From Lanius collurio (taxonomy: Eukaryota; Chordata; Aves; Passeriformes; Laniidae): a stretch of 64,000 nt of DNA. Shown here piece after piece: positions 11,764 to 21,952 of this stretch (its first letter is position 1; each line of letters begins with the position of its first letter). The translations under genes were made by a program, and so were the position numbers. The notes under the pieces are model-generated. The model was not told where the DNA came from and made no database searches. It saw only the letters and a list, made by a program, of their open reading frames with translations. The stretch lies in NCBI GenBank assembly GCA_020086605.1, contig JACBWW010000004.1:27102906-27166905 (forward strand). Reading direction: 5' to 3'.

Positions 11764-14284
11764 TATTTTTAATGACAAACATACTTAAGAACATGAACTG
11801 AATGTAAGCAGACATCCAGCTATGTCAATTGGCAAAAAGTGTGAAACACACTTGTACTATATTACTCTCCTAAAGCACAGATGCAAAAGGATATTCATGC
11901 AGCAAGCATATTTCATACAACTTTTAACTAATTCACACAGTATGAAATGTACAGTGAAGATCTCTTATTTTCCAGGGCTGATAACTTCTTTATTTGAAGA
12001 ATTATCTTTTAACTTTAGAGGTAACCTGGCAGACAGCTCATAAAGTGGCCAGACTTGACAATCATCACAAAAAACTCTTTTCTTCATGAGAATATATATT
12101 TGGCTGAAGTGAGTTAGTGAGAATCTTACAAGACAGTGACCTTTGAATTATATATAAATTACTATTTTAAGTGGAAGAAAAAGGAGCAATTAAATCTATT
12201 TTCTCTGTATAATATATTCTTACTATATATTAAGGCAGTTCCAGGAATATGGCTTTGGTTTGCTAAAAGATATTTTAAGAAAAAATACTGTCTAATTTTT
12301 TGCCTTTGCTTGACAGAATGTTTCATGTTTAACATGAACTGCATGTGTTAAATACTCTAAATGAGCTTTGTTTCCAACACTTCTTTCAAAATGCTGCTTA
12401 AAAATATTTTGTTGTCCTTTGTCTTTCAGGTACCTTTAAGTCTTTCTGTCGATATGTAAGGCATACATAAGTATTTACTCCTCAAAATTCTTTTAGTGAC
12501 ACTTCATGCACTGTTTGGGATAGCCTATGATATGCTGTTTGGCAATCCTTCATAAAAAATAATTCTATTTCTTCATAAGACTAGTGACTTCTGTTTTTTT
12601 TAATGGCAAATTACAAATTTCTCAGTAGTTCTGAAGAATTTAATTTTGATCCCTACATGGTAAAAACCAGGTATACTTGCTCCAAATAAGAAAATTAATT
12701 TTTGTATTTAACATAATCATTAGTAATGTAAACATAGGAATACACTCTTAAAATGAAGGCCAGAAAGGTATATTTAGAGGCAAATATTGAAGAAGAAGCA
12801 TAAATAAGACAAGGATGTTCAACACAAAGCAGGGCCATGAAGAAGCTCTGGGTTAAAACTGCACCTTTTCTGGGAGACCACAGATCCCTAGGCATGTGCA
12901 GATTCTTGAAGTGGTTTGAAAGGAAGGCTGATGGATCGGTTGGCATACACACAAGCACAGCTGTATGGTAAGGAGTTTCAGAGGAAGTAAGATTATTTTT
13001 ATAACTTGAAACTTCAAGATATGCATTTAAATGATACGGAATTTCCAAGAAAAAGAAAGCTATATTTCCTCCAAATAATATTATTACATCCTGAATATGT
13101 GCTGTGTATATATTCACATAAAGTCAGAAACATATACAGATGTGCATACTGAGATATAAAAGGAAATATGATCTTATGCACTAAGAAATATCACAAAAAG
13201 TTTTTAGAACACTAAACTTGATAAGAAAAATTGCAAAAAGCCAATGTATTTCACATGAAAAAAATTCAGTTTGAAATCCTTTTGGAGCATACAGCTTAAA
13301 AACCTGCTGGTTTGGACACCTTAATTTTTAAAAGTGCAGGAAATCTAGCTGATTCTTGCTGCTAAGTTTCTCTGCCCTAGTCAGAGGAGAGGAAGAAAAC
13401 TGGCATGCTTAAACATAAATTTGGCTGCATTAGTAGGAAATCTACTGTAGTCATAAATGGAAAGTATTCAAGCTAAAATGTCAGTAGTAGAAGATGACAG
13501 GAGTCAGTGTTAGAGGTCCAGATTTCAAATATTTACACAAATATAATGTAACAACGATGTGGAAAGCAAAGACATCCAAGTTTGCAGATAGCACTTAATT
13601 AGCAAGTACTGCAAATAATGAAGGAATGTACAGACAGAAATCAGAGACTGAACAGAGAAAAGGTTTGAGCTGTCAGGTGAGAGTAGCTCTAATAAAGATG
13701 CAGTTTTGAAAAGACAACATGCAGAGTACTTTTATTGTTAAAATTTTGTGAAAAAATAACCTTTATAAATGTTGGTAACAAGTAAATATGTAGCTGTTGC
13801 TGTTTATTGTTGTAGCATAATTGTTTTTCTTAGACACTTTAGACTTCTAGCTCTAAGGACTTACAGAGTTGCAGCCATTCCACTGTCCCTTGCAGGGCCT
13901 TTGGCCTAGATGGACCAAAACACTCAGGCATTTACAGGAATTTTTCCAAAACAGAGCCCCAAGCCACTGTGCATCTCTTCCCAAAAAAAGAACCTACCAA
14001 TGGAGATCCTCATGGTTCCTGACACTCTGTTCCCTCATACCCTCAGCACAGCCTCTGCCTGGACAGTGAGTCAATAGGGAGCTGGTCTCTGGGTCTCACA
14101 CAGCAAGCTGAGGCTCAGTCAGAAGCAAGGAGGCAGAAGGGCATTCCCATTCCCTCTTTAGCATCAAAATCCCCAGCTTAGCTAAATTCAAGTCTCAACA
14201 AAGAAAAGTAGAGAAATGGGTTCTTTACTTGTCCAAGGACATTTCTAAAATTATAGAAATGCTGTCTACTCTAATCTTCTTCTC

Positions 14285-14540
14285 ACAGCCCTAGTTCAGA
14301 TTGGCTGTTTTTTCATTTTAGTCAAATCTTGAAAATCTCCAGGGAGATTGCTTCCTCTTCTCTGGGTACCTGTTTCAGGGCTGTACTTCCTGAATTTAAA
14401 AGTTCTCCCTTCCATTTGTTCTGAGCCTCTTGGGCTGCAGTTTGTGCTGGTTTTCTCTTATTATGCTGACTGCCACTATTGAGAAAAGTGTGACATTTTC
14501 CTAATTCCTCTTTGGCAGTTTAAGGTCGCCTTTAGATCCC
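14285..14540 (-). mobile_element. Old CR1-like LINE fragment
   Basis: The plus strand contains a degraded complement of the CR1 C-terminal coding region. AAAATCTCCAGGGAGATTGC, CTCTGGGTACCTGTTTCAG, CAGTTTGTGCTGG and ACTATTGAGAAAAGTGTG align in order with the CR1 blocks that normally read as 'ATCTCCAGAGA..GGAG', 'CTCTGGGCA.CCTGTTCCAG', 'CAGTTTGTGCCC' and 'CCACTGAGAAGAGTCTGG'. The order supports the call although identity is low. The ends are approximate and no 3' tail is recognisable. Confidence 0.5.
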
Positions 14541-14702
14541 TTTCATTTACAAGCTAAGAAGCCCTTGCTTAACCAAACAGGTCTTCTGCTGAAATTGCCC
14601 ACCTTCCTGTGCAACAGGATAGTGCTAAGGAAATCCGTGACTCACACAAATTTGAGGATGCAGCCTATCCTTCAGAACAAGACTGTCAGCTTACACAAAC
14701 TT

Positions 14703-15168
14703 AGAATCAGAATCATAGAATCTCAGAATACACTGAGTTGGAAGTGACACATCAGGATCATCGAGTCCAATTCCTGGCCCTGCACAGGGCACCCTAAGAG
14801 TCACACCGTATTCCTGAGAATTGTCCAATCACTTCTTGTACACAGAGAGCCTTGGTGCTGTGACCTCTGCCCTGGGGAGCCTTTTCCAGTGCCCAACTAC
14901 CCTCAGGGTGAAAAGACATATCCTGGTATCTAAGCTATACCTCCCTGACTCAGCTTCATACCATTTCCTCAAGTCCTGTCACTGCTCACAAGAGCAAAGA
15001 GATCAGTACCTTCCCTGACTCTTCCCATTGTGAGGTTGCTGAAGACCACAATGAGGTAGCCCCTCAGTCTCCTTCAGGCTGAACAAACCAAGTAACCTCA
15101 ACTGCTCCTCCTAAGAGTTTCCCCTCCAGACTCTTCCCCATCCTTGTTGCCCTCCTCCTACAACTTAA
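14703..15168 (-). mobile_element. CR1 LINE 3' end (about 465 bp)
   Basis: The left edge is a run of AGAATCA / TCATAGAATC units, the complement of CR1 terminal 8-bp repeats, followed by GAGTTGGAAGTGACACATCA. The next 400 bp match the complement of the CR1 3' UTR and the C-terminal coding part. Recognisable blocks are CTGGGGAGCCTTTTCCAGTG, CCCTCAGGGTGAAAAGACAT, TCCTTCAGGCTGAACAAACC and CCTTGTTGCCCTCCTCC. The element therefore lies on the minus strand with its 3' end at 14703 and is 5'-truncated near 15168. It is better preserved than the piece just to its left. Confidence 0.92.
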
Positions 15169-16404
15169 AGGGAGATAGTTGTGAAAATGCATTTCCTTTT
15201 CAGAATTAAACTTGTCATTCAGGATTTCAGAAGTAATTCAGATTTCTGCAGAGGTAATAGGAGTCTTTACTTTAGGCTCACAAGTTGCATGATAGATACA
15301 AACACATCTAACCTGTAGAGCCTGTTTCTAATGGAGAGCAGTGCCCTTCATTTGCACACCCCACCACTTGCTCCATCATTTTTCAAGCAAGTTAATATAT
15401 TGAATAAGTATTCAGATATCAAGCAGCTGGGTGAACCAAATCTGGCAAAGAAATACACAAACCAAACTTTCATCTGATACTCTTGGTAAGAGAATTTCAA
15501 GAGTTGTTGTTAATCCAAATCCTGGAAAATATCACTCTTTCTGAAGCCTAAACATGGTTTTACTGGTTAGGCACGGAAGGCTCAAGACCCTGCCTCCAAG
15601 TGTATTTAATCCATCCTACGGAATGCAGCTGCTTCATCTGGCCACACTGAGGGAGGCATCTCCTGGGCAGACTCAGGTGCAGGGGCAGAGATGGGGTTGC
15701 TTTCCAGCCTTTGGCAGCACTTCAGGCTTGTGCCCCAGGTGAGACAGGCATGTGCTGGCTCAGAAGGAGCTGTAGTGCACTTGTGTCTGCCCCAAGGCTG
15801 GACCAGGGAAGGCCAGACCCATGGCAAGCAGGGCCTGCCAGCCTGCACAGACCCAACATGGTCTTTTAAATCAGGGACTTGAAATTTAATGGGTTTTGAC
15901 CCGTACTTCAGTGTTGTAGTGAGGGGAATCCTTACAACATATATAAGATAGCGATGGACTTGGAAGGAAAGATGAAGTTGGATAGTATTGTTTTACAGAT
16001 GGGTGAAACATCCTCTTTTTTTTTATCCCCTTTCATTTTTACCAGGATATGGAACTAGTCTGAACACTTGAAAATGCTTCAGGACAAGGAAATTATTCCA
16101 AGCTACTCCTGATTAAAAGTACTTATTTGGAAAATGTAATCTTACCATATAAACTAAATCTATTTCTGTATCGTGATCAATCACATGGAAAAATATGAAA
16201 TACTTCCAATCTCCTGTTTACATTAATAATTAGCTGCAGATACCTGCTTTCCCTAACTTCATAATGCTTGAATGAATTCTTCTAATATAAAAATGTGTAC
16301 TTGAGTCTCACATACATACATATTAAGAAAATAAACAAATTTTTAAAAGATGCTGGTTTGCTTTGTGTCTTTCAATGACAGTTTAAATCTGAAATTAATC
16401 CTTA
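15169..16404. other. Unique DNA with a GC-richer patch, no gene seen
   Basis: No gene or recognisable repeat is seen. The patch at about 15590-15860 is clearly richer in G+C than its surroundings and is open in three frames (62, 63 and 80 codons). None is recognisable as a protein, and overlapping openness on both strands is what composition alone would give. Confidence 0.5.
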
Positions 16405-16443
16405 TGAGTCCCTTCCAACTCAGAATATTCTGTGATTCTATGA
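16405..16443 (+). mobile_element. CR1 terminal scrap
   Basis: About 39 bases read GAGTCCCTTCCAACTCAGAA then TATTCTGTGATTCTATGAA. This is the CR1 3' terminus with its ATTCTRTG repeats. Nothing upstream is recognisable, so this is a near-completely truncated insertion or an eroded remnant. Confidence 0.75.
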
Positions 16444-19324
16444 ATGCAGATGCCTGAGCAATAAATCCAGTAAAGAGAAAGTAAGTAAAACTGTAGCTGT
16501 CTAAGAATCATCTTGATGTTAAATAGGGTGAATAATACTTCCCTTAGTAACTATATTACTGTTGATGAAACAATTTTATTTTAGTTTGCTTGTTTGATTA
16601 TTGGTTGAAATTATTTAGACTGATGCAAGCTCAAAAGGTGAGCAAGATCCATGCACATGAGTACAGACTGATAAATAAAAAATGAAGAGAATAAAGAGGA
16701 TGAGAGATTAATAATATAGTCCTATGGATCCATAAGCAGCAGAAATTTTCTTGATAAAAAATGGGGGTTTGGGGGGTCCTTTTCTTAAGGCACCAGTAAG
16801 CTGGAGCTATTTTTTAACTACTTTCTGACAGTCACAAGGTGGACAAAAGGCCCATTGGCCTCAGGCTGTCAATTACGTGATATTTGTAACAATGCAGAAG
16901 ACTGCATTATTAAACAAGAGTCTGCTAAACAAAGCACCTGCATCTTTTTACCTGTGGACTGTCAATTTATGATACAGACTATATCCTATTAAATAAAATC
17001 ACTCCCTATCCTTTGTAAACAAACATATGTTTGCAGCTCTGATTAGGCTGATGATTGGATTATAATTAAACATTTCCTTTTTACTTTTTTTCCCTATGAA
17101 TGGTTAATGAAGAACTGTCCTGGATACAGAAGTAATTCATCAAAAATCCTGCTATGATATGGACCACTACAATATTGAAATAAATTAAAATGTCAAATAT
17201 GCCTCAAACAAACCCAAATGAACCAAGAATATGAAAGTTTGTCATTCTTACCCTGTAATTCAACTTCACTTTTCAGATGTCTGTATTAGGTAGACTGTTC
17301 GAAAATAAAATTGCTGAGGATGCAATTGCAAGACAGTATTCTGTAATGTAGTATTAAGGCCTACCAGACTAGCAAAATAATTAGCTTCTCAACTTCACCT
17401 TATTTTTTACCTCTGTGTAACGGAACTAGTAATCATGAACATCAATTAACATAAGAAGTATCTTTCTTTCATGAAATTTCAAAATGAAATTACGGTGTTA
17501 ATTTTAGAGAACAAATAAAAATTGCAAACTAAATCCTGAAGTAGTGATAAGGAACAAGTCATCAAAAATATATTATCAATTACAATAGAAATTTAACCTA
17601 GTATTGTGGTACAAGTGACATTTCACTGCCAACAGGGAGGCCACTACATTTTTTCCCACATGAAAGATTACATCCATACAGAATTTCTGTCTTTTGTCAA
17701 CAATTTATTCATTCTTCCTATCATGTGCACTCTTAATCTCCTTTGTACAAATAATACTTTGACTAAGACCAATGCCTTTTATAGACCAGATTTTGGATCC
17801 AAGCAATGCACTCTTAAGATCTTTTTACCAGACTGTATTTATATGTAAGATTACATTCTTTGCAAAAGCAAAATAGATTTTCAAGTTTAGGGGATTTTCC
17901 TGTAAGTCTGGTGCAGCCAAAAGGGAAAAAAAAATAGATTCAGAGTTAGTATCATTTCGTATAGGTTTAAATGTCTTAAAAATAAGGGCCACAGTTTCAT
18001 CTACTCCTTTGAATCCAGCGGGAACCACCAGACATCCTCAGAGATTTTTTGAAGGACTTATTCTTGGGAGCTATGCATGTCTCTTGCATGACTGCAGAAA
18101 GCACTAAAAGAATTATCCTAAGGCTTAATGGATGAATCCCAGGCAGATGAAGTTAGATGACATTAATCCCATCACAGCAGTCCAATATCCACTGATAACA
18201 CAACCCCAGATTCCCACTTTATAAACTATTCAGTATTTGCAGCAGAATAGGATGCATGCAGATCCATTATTGTCCAAAAATAAGCCATGTTAAAAACATG
18301 GACCACACCAATTTATTTGTATCTGACCCACATGAAAGTAGCTGGGGAATTTTCCAGCATAAACTTTCATGTTTATGTCTGCTTTCAAGCATACTGCACT
18401 TTCATTTTTAAAAAAAAACTTTGGTTAGTACAAAGGTAAGAGAGTTTTAAGTTATCCCATCATTTTTGCTACAGGGCCAGCTGGTAAGTCATATCAGAAA
18501 TTTGTTTTCAAGCACTGATTACACTAAAATGTTTTTGAAGGTTTGTATGCTATGATATTTACATTAAACCATTTGATGCTTATATACTGCTGCAAACATT
18601 CTTTTTAAACACAAATCAGAAGCAAATAATAGTGAAGGATTGCTAAATTGTGCAAAGGTGTCTCCATACATACAGTATTTGGATGATATGACCAGCTTGT
18701 CAGAGACAGAGCCTTTGTCTATTTCAAAACTTCTCCTCAGATGTTATTCTATCATACCTTAGAAATAAATTCTTCCCTTTCTGTTCATATTTGTGCAACT
18801 GCATGGGTATGGATGAATTACTGCTGCTTAATCCAGCAGCTCTTTCTGTCTCTATTGCTTTCTTTGCCAATCTGACAATCTGATGGAGTCAAACATTTAA
18901 CCTTGCAGGTCACAGATCAGCTAAGACTTGCCCTCATTTGACCCATGTGAACAATAATAATAAGGTCCCTTTTCCAATAGTCTTTGTCCTGACCAGCCCA
19001 GCTACAATGTCAATTAACTTGGCAAGGCTTAAAGCCACTCTGAAAATCATTCAGTGTCTGAGGAATGTTAATAGCAGAACAGCTGTTTTCAAGAACCTCA
19101 CACTTTGTGTTTCTTGTATTAAGAATTTTACTAATTCTTCCCTCATTGTTTGCTCTCATATGACATAAGATATAAACTGATCTGCTGACCTCTAAAATAT
19201 GTTTTTCTTGCAAAGGGAGTAATTTCTTATAAGAAAAACAGTGTTTAGCTAAAATGTCTGAAAAGTTTTTATTTTGTTTTTTGCATAAGGACCTAATTTA
19301 GTTTCTTGTATTTCTACTAACACA
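16444..19324. other. AT-rich unique DNA, no gene seen
   Basis: No exon or RNA gene is recognisable. The stretch around 16990-17070 contains a perfect 14-bp palindrome CAAACATATGTTTG (17020-17033) overlapping a forkhead-type GTAAACA, followed by homeodomain-like ATTAGG and TAATTAAA words. It has the look of conserved regulatory DNA, but this is not demonstrated. Confidence 0.45.
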
Positions 19325-19360
19325 TGCTTCTAGCAGGGGTTTGGACCAGATGATCTCCAA
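19325..19360 (+). mobile_element. Possible CR1 3' UTR scrap
   Basis: The words CTAGCAGGGGTTTGGACCAG and ATGATCTCCA match the CR1 3' UTR block that normally reads 'GAGCAGGGGGGTTGGACTAGATGATCTCCAGAGGTCCC'. No CCCTTCCAAC or terminal repeat follows, so the match is short and the call is weak. Confidence 0.4.
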
Positions 19361-21590
19361 TTGAAATTAAATTTTTCCATAAGTGTTGCTGAGTTAAAAG
19401 TTGGTTTAGACTCTTTTCTGCTCTGCTCAGCCCAGGCTATGAAGCAAACAGTTTCAGCAGTTGAATGGAACTAGCTCTGGCTTATTTTTCCATCCAGTTC
19501 TAACCTGCTGCCCACAAGAGAGGTTTATAAATCATGTATCTGAGCACTTTCAACTTCTTGCATCCAATAGGAGTCCTTTCCATATTAATGAACTGCCTCC
19601 TTCATCAGAGCAAAACGCTACTCTAGCCTGGATAAAAGCCTTTCAATTTAAATTTAGAAAGACTCAATTTATTTAGCTTTTGTCTTTGGAAACAATATTA
19701 ACTTGGAATTTCAGCCCAAGATAGCACTTTCTGTTATGAGTAAGATGAAGTCTGATGTATTGCTTCTCAAATGGGTTATGATGTGAACATTATACAAATC
19801 AGAAGAAAAGCCTACCAGTCTTCCAGTGAGGTATAGAGTTAAGTTTTTCAAATCTAGAAGGTCATGAGAGCCTAACACTGGAAATTATGGAATTCATTTA
19901 CATTGTATGCTAAAATACAGAATTAAAAATATAACACCCATTCCAGTAATAAACTTACTCATATTAGTAAATGTTAAAATTGTACTTGTGATGAAGCACC
20001 GTTGAGTATGGGCATTACTACAAAATTTAGTTACAGGACTGCATAGTACTATTTTCACAGGACTCTTGCCTTCAAGTTCCCTTCATGGTCTTTGGTACTC
20101 AACATCCAGTCCAAAATGTTAGACCTGCACAGGACTCATCTGGGTGACCCAGCTGGATCACCCCACAGCCCTATTTTCCTTTATCTTAGTTCCTGTGATC
20201 TCTATTTCCTCCTTACATACAGGTGCTTCAAGTCAGTCTGGTCCACCAAACTCTTTGTCCTAACACACTCCTCCTGCAATCATCTCTGGCTGTCTGTGTA
20301 CTGAAAAGAGAGAACTTTGTCCCTTGCACAGCTTGAGCAAGGGCACCTGGAACTGACAGTGCTGAGGTTTCAGCACTAGCACTCTCTTGGCACCAGTCCA
20401 TGACTTGATCTCCAAAGAAAAGCCCAACTCACTTCAAGCTGAAATCCCCATCAGTATACATAGCAGCTTTTCAGAACTGTGATTCAGAAGCCTCACAGTC
20501 CTCTAGTCAGTGTTTGCAGACTGAGGTATTTTCTTTCGGGTTTTTTTCTTCATCTTTGCTTTTTTTTTTTTTTAAGTCTTAAGTTGTTCAAGATGCAGTT
20601 CCACATCAACAACAGAGAGCACAGGGTGGACACTTCAGTCACCCCTTCCAAATTTTATGTTCCTATTTCAAATCATTAAAATTTCACACAAAAGAGGTAA
20701 CCAGAACATTTCAATATGGACAGAATGATGTATTTTCTCCTAATTTAGTTCTTGGAAATAATAATTTTGACTGAAATTTTCCAGAAAGATTCAGCCTGAG
20801 GCAGATTACCCAGTATGCAAAATTTCAAGCCAAATAGTTAAAGTTTGGCAAAGTTATGAGCTACAGAAAATTATTTTGTAATGGAATTTCTGGGCAATTT
20901 TAGTGAATGGTGCCACCAGTCAAATCTACCACACATACAAAAGGTATTTAAAATTTTATTAATTTTCTGGAAATCACAAACATTTTTTTTTCACCCTAGA
21001 AATATCTTGGTACAAATTTTCTGGATTTTCTGATGAATACTCAGAGTGACTGCTGAACACAACTAAATACATCAGACAGGAATGAGCAGGTGAAGGACTG
21101 GGCACGTGCAAAGGCATATATTCACAAGCACTTCCATGTCCTTTGCACTGTGACAAAAAATTCCATAAAAGAAGAAATTACTTCTGACACAATTCCAAAA
21201 GCAGCAGAAGTTTTAATGTTACTACCAGAGACAACTGGACTAGAGATAGCACTGAACATTATTTGCCCTCACATGAAGATGCCTGTGACAACTTTCATGC
21301 TAATTCAAGGCATATTTGTATAAATATCATTTCAATATTAACTGCATTAGTTTTGAAATTTCAACTTTTATTCATACATATTTGCATGTATACATGCACC
21401 CACTAAACAGAGCCTTTACGCTCATGTATCATTGTGTGGAAGATTCAAGAATACAATTTATGAAATCACTCTTAGCTTTTCAAATGCAAGAGTTAATTCA
21501 GGCCAAAGGTTTACCTTTTCTTTATGTTGTCCTAGAAATGGAATTTTCTTGATTAACTCATTACATTAGCACTTCATTTAGTACGTTCCA
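19361..21590. other. AT-rich unique DNA, no gene seen
   Basis: Nothing recognisable apart from a T run at about 20560-20575. Open frames do not exceed about 78 codons. Confidence 0.5.
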
Positions 21591-21952
21591 TGTTGCGGGG
21601 GATCACACTCAGCTTAAAAGAAGAAAAACTGTGGAATTGTTGCGGTGGATCCCCCTGGGCCCCCCGGCCGGGTCCCTGCCATGTGACTGAGTCAGGTCTG
21701 TCTGATATTCAAGCAGCCCGGGCTCTGATCTGGTTGGTTGTTTGTCCCATCTCCGCCCCTGGTATCCCCTTTCCCCCTGTCTGTGATAAAACCAGAAGGA
21801 CACAAAGCCCCGCCCTCTTACCTTGCTGACTCTGCCCAGGTCAGTGCTCTGTCCCCTTCCAGGACAGAGGGAATAAATGACTTAACATCACAAAGGAGGT
21901 TTGAGCTGTATTTCTCTTCTCTACTTCTGCTCTGGGGTAGCTGTCACTAACA
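21591..21952 (+). mobile_element. Retroviral-type LTR (endogenous retrovirus)
   Basis: A 362-bp GC-rich block sits in AT-rich flanks, starts TGTTGCGGGG and ends CTAACA. The TGTT/AACA ends are a short terminal inverted repeat of LTR type. In order it holds a TATA-like GATAAAA near 21785 and an AATAAA poly(A) signal at 21872-21877 about 75 bp before the end. This is the U3-R-U5 order expected for an LTR on the plus strand. No matching target-site duplication is visible: TTCCA precedes it and CTGGC follows. A TGG-plus-AGTGGGG stretch immediately downstream resembles a tRNA-Leu-type primer binding site. It could therefore be a 5' LTR with a decayed interior, or a solo LTR with an altered flank. 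No gag, pol or env reading frame is visible nearby. Confidence 0.7.

Larger units (their letters stand above)
5131..14284. other. Long AT-rich unique stretch, no gene seen
   Basis: About 9 kb without a recognisable interspersed repeat or gene. The only features I can support are the G-rich tract at 7344-7377, a small inverted repeat at 10080-10101, a (CA)n run at 11341-11353 and a T23 run at 11708-11730. A locally GC-richer patch lies around 5740-5960 and another around 13870-14130; both have short open frames on both strands but no recognisable protein. The longest open frame is 140 codons (minus, 13117-12695). It is in AT-rich sequence and resembles nothing I know. Confidence 0.5.

Noticed and set aside
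12695..13117. 140-codon minus-strand open frame
   Set aside because: It has noise-like composition in AT-rich DNA, with no recognisable domain and no splice or promoter context. A frame this long is near what is expected as the longest chance frame in 64 kb.
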